A DNA stretch of 5,251 nt from an uncultured Candidatus Competibacteraceae bacterium (GCA_937872125.1 CALMNY010000221.1:1-5251), one strand, 5' to 3'; counted from the first letter of the stretch, positions 1 through 5,236 are shown. The notes: generated by a model not told the origin, from the letters alone. Numbers and translations: made by a program.

Positions 1-408
1 GAACGGCTACCGGAAGCGCACGTCGTGCTGGAACTGGGCCGGTATCTGGTGGGCGAGGCCGGGATTTACGTGGCTGAGGTGGTGGATCGCAAGGTCTCGC
101 GCGGCCACACGTTTCTCATCACCAACGGCGGTTTGCATCATCACCTGGCCGCGTCCGGCAATTTTGGCCAGGTGATCCGCAAGAATTACCCGGTCGTGGT
201 CGGCAACCGGGTGGTGGGAACTGAACGGGAAGTGGTGACGGTGGTTGGGCCGCTGTGTACGCCGCTGGATATTCTGGCCGAGCGGATGGAACTGGCGAAA
301 GCCGGGGTCGGCGATTTGATCGTGGTGTTCCAGTCCGGCGCCTACGGCTTAACCGCCAGCCCGACCGCGTTTCTCAGTCATCCGGTGTGTGCGGAGGTGG
401 TGGTATGA
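1..408 (+). CDS. PLP-dependent decarboxylase, C-terminal part (exosortase A system-associated type), 5' truncated by window edge
   Basis: The frame is open from base 1 and gives 135 residues ending at TGA 406-408; the N-terminal PLP barrel domain lies outside the window. What is visible is the C-terminal beta-barrel domain of a fold-type III decarboxylase of the diaminopimelate/ornithine decarboxylase superfamily. It starts in the ELGRYLVGEAG stretch and carries GPLCTPLD (bases about 250-273), which holds the active-site Cys contributed across the dimer. It also has the late SGAYGLTAS motif (about 343-360), whose Tyr normally contacts PLP. The wording of these motifs (CTPLD rather than the CESxD of lysA, and the TASPTAFLSHP ending) fits the decarboxylases found in exosortase A / PEP-CTERM exopolysaccharide clusters, where the substrate is not established. 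The end looks natural. Its stop overlaps an ATG with a strong ribosome site, so a coupled downstream gene once followed or was expected. It converges on the ATPase gene with a 16-nt gap. Superfamily assignment is firm; the exosortase subfamily is from memory of family sequences and less sure. Confidence 0.82.
   Translation, partial: ERLPEAHVVLELGRYLVGEAGIYVAEVVDRKVSRGHTFLITNGGLHHHLAASGNFGQVIRKNYPVVVGNRVVGTEREVVTVVGPLCTPLDILAERMELAKAGVGDLIVVFQSGAYGLTASPTAFLSHPVCAEVVV
393..407 (+). promoter_or_regulatory. Orphan ribosome binding site and start codon overlapping the decarboxylase stop
   Basis: GGAGGT at 393-398 is followed after 6 nt by ATG 405-407, which overlaps the TGA of the decarboxylase as ATGA. 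This is the classic arrangement for translational coupling. The frame, however, reads only MSGDGSDHGDVSG... and closes at 489-491 after 28 codons. From 425 on it runs antisense inside the ATPase gene. The likely explanation is that the gene that once started here was cut off by the arrival of the ATPase segment. It could also be chance, because the GGAGGT also encodes Glu-Val of the decarboxylase tail. Confidence 0.5.
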
Positions 409-424
409 GCGGCGACGGTTCTGA

Positions 425-1609
425 TCATGGGGATGTTAGCGGCATCATCAGTTCCGCCAACTGCGCGAGAGGTATGGCCTCGGCGCCATAACGGAGCGGA
501 TAGCGTTCCTGGCCAGGATAGACCACATAGCGTTGCTGGATATCGAGGTCATTGCAGGCGATGGAAAATCCCTTGTCCAGACTGGGCGCCGAGGCGCGTT
601 TGACCTCGATGGCAAGATCAGGTTTGCCGCCGAGTTCAAAGAGCAGATCAATTTCAGCGCCGTCCTGGGAGCGGAAAAAGTAAGGCTGGCGCCGTTCGCC
701 CACGGCGGCGACGAGAGTCTCGATGGCCAAGCCCTCATAGCTGGGACCCACTACCGGATGGCCGGCCAAGTCGTGCGCGGTCTCCAGTTCCAGCAGGGCA
801 TGCACCAAGCCGCTGTCGCGAATATACACCTTCGGTGAGCGGGTCAGACGTTTGCCCAGGTTGCCGCTCCACGGTGGCAAGCGGCGCACCAGCTTCAAAT
901 CCACCAGCAGGTCAATATAGCGATTCACCGCTGGCGCCGATACGCCAAGGCTAGCCGCCAAACGCGCCTGGTTCAGGAGCGCCCCCTGTTGATAGGCGAG
1001 CATGGTCCACAAGCGCCCGACCGTTTCCGCCGGCAGGCGCGGCGCGAACATCGGCACATCGCGCTCGAGATAGGAGCGGATGAAATCCCTGCGCCAATCG
1101 AGGCTTTGGGCATCGCTGGTCGCCAGCAAGCTTTCCGGGAAGCCGCCGCGCAACCAGCAGGTCTCGGCCGCGATACCGGCGCTGGCCGCCTCGCCGATGC
1201 TGCGCGGCTGGATTTCGAGGATAGCAATCCGTCCCGCCAGAGTTTCGTAAGCCTGGCGCATCAACTCAATGCCCGCCGAGCCAAGGAGTAGAAAATGGCC
1301 AAACCGCTCGCCGGCGGCGCGTCGGTCGTCAATGATGCCACGGAGGATTTCAAACAGGCCGGGCACGCGATGGATCTCATCAATGATAACGAGTTTGCCG
1401 TGCTGCTGGCGCAGATAGGCATCGGCATCGTCGAGTCGTCGCCGATCGGCGGGACGCTCCATGTCGAGGTACAGCGTTTCAGTGGACCAGTTCCGGGCCA
1501 GTCCTCGGGCGGTGGTGGTTTTGCCGACCTGACGCGGCCCCAGCAGCACGACTGCCGGGCTGGCGACTAGCTTGGCGCGGAGGGTCTGTTCAGCGAAGCG
1601 AGGAATCAT
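425..1609 (-). CDS. AAA ATPase with C-terminal DUF4143 nuclease-like domain (AAA_14 family)
   Basis: A 394-residue protein, the normal length for this widespread family. The N-terminal P-loop domain has Walker A GPRQVGKTT at residues 24-32 and Walker B LVIIDEIHR at 73-81, with the paired D77-E78. A sensor-like LLLGSAG follows, then the family motif ETLAGRI. A winged-helix-like segment around LAASLGVSAPAVNRYIDLL precedes the C-terminal DUF4143 domain. That domain has IDLLFELGG...DLAIEVKRA, i.e. the D...ExK pattern of PD-(D/E)XK folds. Members are common in accessory regions and often strain-variable. Their role is not settled; some resemble archaeal ATPases and have been discussed as toxin-, defence- or mobility-linked. 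The start is ATG 1607-1609; no strong Shine-Dalgarno precedes it, but a sigma70-like promoter lies about 37 nt upstream. It is convergent with the decarboxylase and flanked by diverged direct repeats (373-412 and 1713-1752), suggesting it arrived as a unit. Family call is firm; function unknown. Confidence 0.93.
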   Translation of the reverse strand: MIPRFAEQTLRAKLVASPAVVLLGPRQVGKTTTARGLARNWSTETLYLDMERPADRRRLDDADAYLRQQHGKLVIIDEIHRVPGLFEILRGIIDDRRAAGERFGHFLLLGSAGIELMRQAYETLAGRIAILEIQPRSIGEAASAGIAAETCWLRGGFPESLLATSDAQSLDWRRDFIRSYLERDVPMFAPRLPAETVGRLWTMLAYQQGALLNQARLAASLGVSAPAVNRYIDLLVDLKLVRRLPPWSGNLGKRLTRSPKVYIRDSGLVHALLELETAHDLAGHPVVGPSYEGLAIETLVAAVGERRQPYFFRSQDGAEIDLLFELGGKPDLAIEVKRASAPSLDKGFSIACNDLDIQQRYVVYPGQERYPLRYGAEAIPLAQLAELMMPLTSP

Positions 1610-1645
1610 TGCCGCAAATCTAATTTCTGACGTTCGATTTACGGC

Positions 1646-1674
1646 ATTATCAAACAGCGGGGGCCAAAACTCAA
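1646..1674 (-). promoter_or_regulatory. Sigma70-like promoter for the ATPase gene
   Basis: On the minus strand TTGAGT (1674-1669) is separated by 17 nt from GATAAT (1651-1646). These match the -35 and -10 consensus at 4 of 6 and 5 of 6 positions with ideal spacing. Transcription would start near 1639, giving a leader of about 30 nt before the ATG at 1609. Recognised by eye only. Confidence 0.5.
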
Positions 1675-1712
1675 GGGAAAGGGATTCGGTTTCTCACCGC
1701 ATCCTACGCGAC

Positions 1713-1748
1713 CTCAGTCATCCGCCATGCGTGGAGGTTCTAATATGA
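1713..1748 (+). pseudogene. Remnant duplicate of the decarboxylase 3' end
   Basis: Read in frame to TGA 1746-1748, this stretch encodes LSHPPCVEVLI and stop. The genuine decarboxylase ends LSHPVCAEVVV and stop (373-408). Seven of 11 residues are identical and the stop is in the same place. At DNA level 1713-1752 aligns without gaps to 373-412, offset 1340, with 30 of 40 bases equal by hand count. The first 12 bases, CTCAGTCATCCG, are identical. The copy also keeps GGAGGT (1733-1738) and an ATG overlapping the stop (1745-1747). Upstream, a weak continuation (GFGFSPHPTR in another frame, versus AYGLTASPTA) suggests a 2-nt frame break near 1711. The new ATG opens only a 13-codon frame. It is a non-functional tail, diverged enough that it may come from a related locus rather than a recent duplication. 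Confidence 0.55.
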
Positions 1749-1788
1749 GAGGTTCCCGTCAGTTCTCGCTCGTTCAAATCACCTGATC

Positions 1789-1812
1789 ATTCCCCGGCAC
1801 ACGCCGGGGAAT
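1789..1812 (-). terminator. Perfect 10-bp hairpin downstream of the caspase-like gene
   Basis: ATTCCCCGGC (1789-1798) pairs perfectly with GCCGGGGAAT (1803-1812) around the loop ACAC. It lies 80 nt past the stop of the minus-strand gene 1893-2504 and upstream of the ATPase promoter, where a transcription stop would be useful. No run of T follows on either strand, so it is not a classic intrinsic terminator. It could instead stabilise mRNA 3' ends or belong to a repeat family. Confidence 0.4.
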
Positions 1813-1892
1813 TGGGCCAGTGTCCGGAAATCAACACTCCGATTTACCAGACTTAACATCATGCTCGTTAACCGGCGGCGCTGGATCAGCAA

Positions 1893-2504
1893 TTATTCCC
1901 TGTTCGGGGATGTTGCCGTCAGCGTCGTTGAGTTAGCGTTGTACACCGACGGATAGCGGTGCGACCAGCCGATGGTTCCATCGGGGTGATAGGACAGTAC
2001 CAATCCTTCATAAGTATCGAGTTGGCCATACGGGACCGGGTTGGTTTGACTGTAGGTCGAAGAAACCTGGAGTTCAGTTCCCACCACGAGATAACAGTTG
2101 GCCGCCCTGGCGACCCCCTGGCAAAAGGTGTGGCCATTACCGCCCATGCCCAGCGCCGTGAGGAACGGGCCATCCCCCTGACCAGCGGTTTCTGGACCCA
2201 CGATGCGCGCGACCAGACACGCCCGAATCCAGATTTTGTCCACCAACCCTCTCCAACCCTGGAACAGGCTAACGTCGGTTGGCCCAAATCCTTCACCCAA
2301 TTGCAGAAAGCCTGGGGCGCCATGGCAGGAAATAACCAACTCCTTGAGCTTGCCGCCGGGTGCGCCGCGAGCAACTGTTGCGACCCAGTCGATGATATGG
2401 CGCCTGGTTTCGGTACGGGTGACTCGCCATGTATTCCACATCTGAACGAATACCGGGGCGCGTTCGTCGTTCAGTCCCATGTGCGGATACTGAATGGTAA
2501 TCAT
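1893..2504 (-). CDS. Uncharacterised protein with caspase-fold-like His/Cys motifs
   Basis: A 203-residue protein starting at ATG 2502-2504, with GGAG (2514-2511) 6 nt upstream. A longer frame starts at TTG 2514-2516, but that codon overlaps the Shine-Dalgarno site and is a poor choice. I do not recognise a named gene. The core reads KELVISCHGAPGFLQLG (about residues 54-70) and DKIWIRACLVARI (about 89-101). In each, a hydrophobic beta-strand runs straight into a possible catalytic residue, His61 followed by Gly and Cys96. A third strand, CYLVVGTEL, sits near 137-145. The order strand-HG, strand-C, and the HG-x-PG-x-LQLG wording, recall caspase-fold proteins (clan CD peptidases, DUF4347, CHAT). 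No signal peptide or membrane segment is visible. The C-terminal tail is Ser/Thr/Asn-rich. It lies downstream of the T6SS effector pair on the same strand but 208 nt away and at higher GC, so it need not belong to that operon. It could be a host peptidase, a second effector or a catalytically dead homologue. Confidence 0.72.
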   Translation of the reverse strand: MITIQYPHMGLNDERAPVFVQMWNTWRVTRTETRRHIIDWVATVARGAPGGKLKELVISCHGAPGFLQLGEGFGPTDVSLFQGWRGLVDKIWIRACLVARIVGPETAGQGDGPFLTALGMGGNGHTFCQGVARAANCYLVVGTELQVSSTYSQTNPVPYGQLDTYEGLVLSYHPDGTIGWSHRYPSVYNANSTTLTATSPNRE

Positions 2505-2510
2505 GGCTGG

Positions 2511-2514
2511 CTCC
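2511..2514 (-). promoter_or_regulatory. Shine-Dalgarno site deciding the start of the caspase-like gene
   Basis: GGAG on the minus strand stands 6 nt before ATG 2504. It overlaps the alternative TTG at 2516-2514, which therefore cannot use it. Confidence 0.6.
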
Positions 2515-2628
2515 AAATTAAGTGGCGGATGAAAAATACATCCTTAGGTATCAGGATAGACACGATTTTTCTGAAGAACAGACTTTATGGTTCACCTCGA
2601 TCAGAGGCACCCGATTACCCACAAATCC

Positions 2629-2651
2629 CCCTCCCCCGCCAGGGGGGAGGG
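2629..2651. repeat. G/C-rich dyad, probable interspersed non-coding repeat
   Basis: CCCTCCCCC (2629-2637) pairs perfectly over 9 bp with GGGGGAGGG (2643-2651) around the loop GCCAG. It sits in the gap between the putative immunity gene and the caspase-like gene, preceded by ACAAATCC. Such C-tract/G-tract dyads are typical of small repeats scattered in the intergenic regions of many proteobacterial genomes, but only one copy lies here. It could also slow or end transcription coming from the effector operon; no T tract follows. Confidence 0.45.
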
Positions 2652-2712
2652 AACGTTTGCTTGTTATAATGTTACTAATCAATAACATGCAGATGTGGAT
2701 AATCGGTTGGCA

Positions 2713-3174
2713 TTAAGACTGGCGATCCAATGCTATGGAGAGCACAATTTCCTTTGGCGGCGGACCAATACCGAAAGATACTTCCCACTGTTTCAAATTA
2801 TAAACGTAAGTTACTGATATTCCAGTTCCGCTACTTTCCTGCGGTGTCGGCACTACTAAATCCTGCGGCTCTCCATATTGAGAGATAACGGCGTTGGCAT
2901 TCAAGCCGTCACTCTGTTGCATAACAAGATAAAGAAATGGATAGGCGCCTTTCCCCGGATTTAGTGGAGTTCTGAAATCAACTTGCTGCACGAAGCCAGT
3001 ATTTTTTTGGCTTCCAACCCGCTCATAAAGATAAAAATTATAAGCAGAAGTTGAACGAGAACTGTCAAACTTCAGAGAAACACCAAGTAATGATTCGACT
3101 AAACCCTGATAAAGTGAATCAGCGCTTACGAGCTTATCCAGACATTCAAAAACAGATTCTGCTGAACTGGGCAT
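2713..3174 (-). CDS. Putative immunity protein for the metallopeptidase toxin
   Basis: A 153-residue protein starting at ATG 3172-3174. GGAGGT (3190-3185) stands 10 nt upstream, whereas the longer frame would begin at a TTG (3192-3190) that overlaps this ribosome site. I recognise no family. The sequence opens with MPSSAESVFECLDKLV and appears to be a mixed alpha/beta protein. It has aromatic-rich strands (YNFYLYERVG near residues 45-54, YPFLYLVMQQ near 77-86, VTYVYNLKQWEVSFGI near 119-134) and a C-terminal strand EIVLSIAL. It has no signal peptide, lipobox or membrane segment, so it should stay in the cytoplasm. It lies 44 nt downstream of the predicted toxin, the usual place of a cognate immunity gene, and shares the toxin's low GC content. 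The role is inferred from position, size and composition only. If correct, the toxin would act in, or be neutralised in, the cytoplasm. Confidence 0.7.
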   Translation of the reverse strand: MPSSAESVFECLDKLVSADSLYQGLVESLLGVSLKFDSSRSTSAYNFYLYERVGSQKNTGFVQQVDFRTPLNPGKGAYPFLYLVMQQSDGLNANAVISQYGEPQDLVVPTPQESSGTGISVTYVYNLKQWEVSFGIGPPPKEIVLSIALDRQS

Positions 3175-3184
3175 GGCGTCAGTG

Positions 3185-3190
3185 ACCTCC
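3185..3190 (-). promoter_or_regulatory. Shine-Dalgarno site of the putative immunity gene
   Basis: A perfect GGAGGT on the minus strand precedes ATG 3174 by 10 nt, between the toxin stop (3219) and the immunity start. It argues for independent, efficient translation of the immunity gene and against the TTG start at 3192, which overlaps it. Confidence 0.65.
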
Positions 3191-3218
3191 AAAGTTCATG
3201 ATGAGACGAACCTTATTT

Positions 3219-3926
3219 TTATTTCTTCACCACTTTTTTGTCTGGTGGAAGCTTATCATAAGCATCATTATAAGGTTTTTCATAATACTGACGATAAGTT
3301 TTCGATTTATCCGTACTGGGATGCTCCTTATCCGCAAAAACATCGCCTATTTCCTGCCGTGCTTTGTCTCTATCTTTGGCGTCTGGGTATTTTTTGGCTA
3401 TATCTTGATACTTGGCTTTTTGAGAACCCGCCACACCGATATCCATCCCGCCGTTCGCTTTCAAGCATTCCTTCATCTCTATATTTGTCAATGTCGCCTC
3501 ACCTTCATCTTTCAAACTACGGTTGGCGTTCTTGCTGGCATACTCCTCCTTTGTCAAGCCATCTGGTGGAATATAAGGATCAGGGGTATACATGGCATGC
3601 CCAGATTCATGAGCCAATGTTTCCAATACAGCGGCTGTATTGCCTTTTTTCTTTTCATCAATAACAATTTTCTTGGCCTTTTTATTGCAGTATGAGCCTT
3701 TACCCTTTTCGCCATATTCAATGGACCACCCCTTATCTTGAAGCTCTTTTATATTCTGCGCAAACTTGGGACACTTCACAAGTTCCTTATCAACATCATC
3801 GCCCAAGCCTGTTTTTACAGATTTCAATGGACATGACTGGATTGTCTTATCTTTATTATCATTAGGTTTTTCCTTCGCCGCCTTACCCTGTTCTTCCCTC
3901 TGTTTACTCGATGGAATGCACCACAT
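3219..3926 (-). CDS. Predicted zinc metallopeptidase toxin (T6SS-type effector)
   Basis: A 235-residue protein. The start chosen is ATG 3924-3926 with GGGGAG (3940-3935) 8 nt upstream; a TTG two codons earlier is too close to that site. The key motif is TLAHESGHAMY, a zincin HExxH with His106, Glu107 and His110. It is followed by LKDEGEATLTN, where Glu141 or Glu143 could be the third zinc ligand as in gluzincins. The GG-x-DIGVAG and later YRQYYEKPY segments also resemble metallopeptidase toxin domains found at the C-termini of Rhs-type polymorphic toxins (from memory, not searched). The N-terminal 50 residues are Lys/Gln-rich and low-complexity. Cysteines at 3, 32, 52, 80 and 154 may form disulfides. 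There is no signal peptide or membrane segment, which fits delivery by the T6SS rather than export by Sec. It starts 18 nt after the duplicated-domain protein and is followed by the putative immunity gene. Its target protein is unknown. Peptidase motif is clear; effector role is inferred from context. Confidence 0.85.
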   Translation of the reverse strand: MWCIPSSKQREEQGKAAKEKPNDNKDKTIQSCPLKSVKTGLGDDVDKELVKCPKFAQNIKELQDKGWSIEYGEKGKGSYCNKKAKKIVIDEKKKGNTAAVLETLAHESGHAMYTPDPYIPPDGLTKEEYASKNANRSLKDEGEATLTNIEMKECLKANGGMDIGVAGSQKAKYQDIAKKYPDAKDRDKARQEIGDVFADKEHPSTDKSKTYRQYYEKPYNDAYDKLPPDKKVVKK

Positions 3927-3934
3927 AGCCAAAT

Positions 3935-3940
3935 CTCCCC
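3935..3940 (-). promoter_or_regulatory. Shine-Dalgarno site deciding the toxin start
   Basis: GGGGAG on the minus strand is 8 nt before ATG 3926 but only 2 nt before TTG 3932. The ATG is therefore the likely start and the toxin begins MWCIPSSK. The site lies just past the stop of the upstream gene (3945-3947). Confidence 0.6.
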
Positions 3941-3944
3941 GTCA

Positions 3945-4706
3945 TTACCGCCACTGATCCAAATACGCCATGGCGCTCTGATAGAGCGCCTCGCCCTTCC
4001 TGACAGGATCGGACAGCACTGCATCCGTCAAAATCGCTTCAGCCCAAGGATACCGAGGATCGCGATCAAATCCACTACCCAGCATAAACATCAAGCCGAT
4101 ATAAGTGGCTATACCCGCTTCTCCAGTCAAACCATAACCTCTAGCGGATTGATAGCCCTGCCGAATCATTTGCCGAATTGCCGAATCACCTACTGCTTCA
4201 TATTTTTCAGGGAACAGCGCATACAAGGATTTTAGCGCATAGTCACCAAAACTGAGGTCCCTGTTCTCGCCAGTCCGCGTCAGGGCGCTGACTGGAAATT
4301 CACGCATCTTGCGCAGAGCGATTTCCAAATACTGATTTTCCTTGCCTGCTGCTTCATTGAGAAAAACCATAGCCCGATGATATAACTGATCAGCGCGATC
4401 ATTTGGATAAACAATATTTTCATCCGTGAGAATTTTGGCTGCCCAGGGCAATTGCGGATCCTGGTCGAAATAGCTGCCCAACATGAACATCAGACCCACA
4501 TAGAGATGCAAATCGCGTTCGGAAACCAAACTGTACTGTTCCGCCCGTTCGATCCCCAGGCGAATCACCTTGTGTACCTGCTCATCTCCCAGAATTTCGC
4601 AATGCCTGGGAAAGAACTCCTTTAAATGACTGAGCAACCGGTTCTCAAAATTATGAACAGCCGCCTGCTCGAAAGTGCCCATTTGGGCGTCGCGCATCAC
4701 TAACAT
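3945..4706 (-). CDS. Protein of two tandem alpha-helical domains, probable T6SS accessory/adaptor
   Basis: A 253-residue protein from ATG 4704-4706, with GGAG (4721-4718) 11 nt upstream, to TAA 3945-3947. It consists of two copies of one domain. Copy 1 covers about residues 24-118 and copy 2 about 157-251. GLMFMLGSYFDQDPQLPWA (71-89) repeats as GLMFMLGSGFDRDPRYPWA (204-222), and ILTD plus LYHRAM repeats as ILTD plus LYQSAM. The spacing is 133 residues. Each copy starts with a helical stretch containing FP (FFPRH, LFPEK) and a VIRLGIERA / MIRQGYQSA helix. No enzyme motif, signal peptide or membrane segment is visible. It sits 29 nt after the PAAR gene and 18 nt before the toxin, the place where T6SS adaptors and chaperones that load cargo onto the spike are found. 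I know no established name for it; the adaptor role is inferred from position, and a structural or protective role is also possible. Confidence 0.8.
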   Translation of the reverse strand: MLVMRDAQMGTFEQAAVHNFENRLLSHLKEFFPRHCEILGDEQVHKVIRLGIERAEQYSLVSERDLHLYVGLMFMLGSYFDQDPQLPWAAKILTDENIVYPNDRADQLYHRAMVFLNEAAGKENQYLEIALRKMREFPVSALTRTGENRDLSFGDYALKSLYALFPEKYEAVGDSAIRQMIRQGYQSARGYGLTGEAGIATYIGLMFMLGSGFDRDPRYPWAEAILTDAVLSDPVRKGEALYQSAMAYLDQWR

Positions 4707-4735
4707 GGTTTATTTCGCTCCATCAACCGCCAATC

Positions 4736-5236
4736 TCATCCCCCAATTAATACCGTCATCTCACCCTTAACAATCTTGTTCGGTGGTCCCACCGCCTCCA
4801 GAATCGTATCGCCCATGCGGCAGGCCGGCAGATTGTTAATCATCACCGTGGTGCTGCCGTCAATAACCACACCGGGACCATGCGGCGGAATCGGCAACGG
4901 CGTGGCGCACATGTGAATATCCGCGCCCGCCGCTACGCTGGTGATCATACTGCCCATGGTGGATGCCGCCGTGGCTTTCGCGGTTTCCTCGGCCGCCTTG
5001 GCCGCTGGCAGGCCAGGCGTGCCCGCCGCCGCGAGCGTCGCCGCTTCCGCCGTCTTGATTGCCATGTCCGATGTTTGCTTGGCCGCCTGCAAAGCCGGCA
5101 CGGCAGCGGCCAGGATGCCCCGCCAGGCCGGCAGGAATCCGATCAAAACGTTCAGGCTGCCGGGGCCGGGCGTTAACACTGGCGGCAGGGGATGAGCTAC
5201 ATTATCGGTGATGCGCGCAGCCGGTTTACCCGCCAT
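4736..5236 (-). CDS. PAAR domain protein (T6SS spike tip)
   Basis: A 166-residue protein from ATG 5234-5236, with GAGGAG (5250-5245) 8 nt upstream. PAAR proteins cap the VgrG trimer as a zinc-bound cone and carry effectors out of the cell. The opening GKPAARITDNVAHP has the PAAR signature and a first His (15). The domain is then interrupted by an Ala/Thr/Lys-rich helical insert at about residues 42-104. It resumes with ADIHMCATPLPIPPHGPG, VIDGSTTVMINN, PACRMGD and KGEMTVLIGG. Candidate zinc ligands are His15, His108, His119 and Cys139. The protein ends right after the domain, so it carries no fused toxin; the cargo must be the separate metallopeptidase encoded downstream. It is the first gene of the visible operon. 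A TGA at 5251-5249 overlaps the Shine-Dalgarno region and could be the stop of an upstream gene such as vgrG, but that lies outside the window. Confidence 0.92.
   Translation of the reverse strand: MAGKPAARITDNVAHPLPPVLTPGPGSLNVLIGFLPAWRGILAAAVPALQAAKQTSDMAIKTAEAATLAAAGTPGLPAAKAAEETAKATAASTMGSMITSVAAGADIHMCATPLPIPPHGPGVVIDGSTTVMINNLPACRMGDTILEAVGPPNKIVKGEMTVLIGG

Larger units (their letters stand above)
1610..1892. other. Intergenic stretch between the ATPase start and the caspase-like gene end
   Basis: These 283 bases hold the ATPase promoter (1646-1674), the remnant copy of the decarboxylase 3' end (1713-1748) and a perfect hairpin (1789-1812). No credible intact gene is visible on either strand. 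The segment 1813-1892 shows nothing recognisable. Confidence 0.6.

Noticed and set aside
533..1570. Several + strand frames of 84-101 codons opposite the ATPase
   Set aside because: All are shadows in other frames of the GC-rich ATPase gene, whose family motifs are unmistakable.
1959..2669. A 236-codon + strand frame opposite the caspase-like gene
   Set aside because: It is the antisense shadow of a GC-rich gene, has no domain or ribosome site, and continues through the intergenic repeat.
2665..2670. TATAAT on the + strand
   Set aside because: No acceptable -35 at 16-18 nt and no + strand gene downstream; the region is simply AT-rich.
2669..2688. ATGTTA / TAACAT inverted repeat as a terminator for the effector operon
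   Set aside because: Only 6 A/T-rich base pairs with an 8-nt loop and no T tract; too weak to call.
2694..2702. Exact DnaA-box consensus (TTATCCACA on the minus strand)
   Set aside because: A single 9-mer with no second box, no AT-rich unwinding region and no replication gene nearby; chance is the simpler explanation.
2522..2716. A + strand 64-codon frame in the gap between the immunity and caspase-like genes
   Set aside because: It begins with GTG, runs through the dyad repeat (giving a Pro run) and has no recognisable domain; antisense to the local transcription.
3198..3695. A + strand frame of 165 codons with many hydrophobic residues, resembling a membrane protein
   Set aside because: It is antisense to the Lys-rich toxin gene; Lys codons read backwards give Phe and Leu, which fakes a membrane protein.
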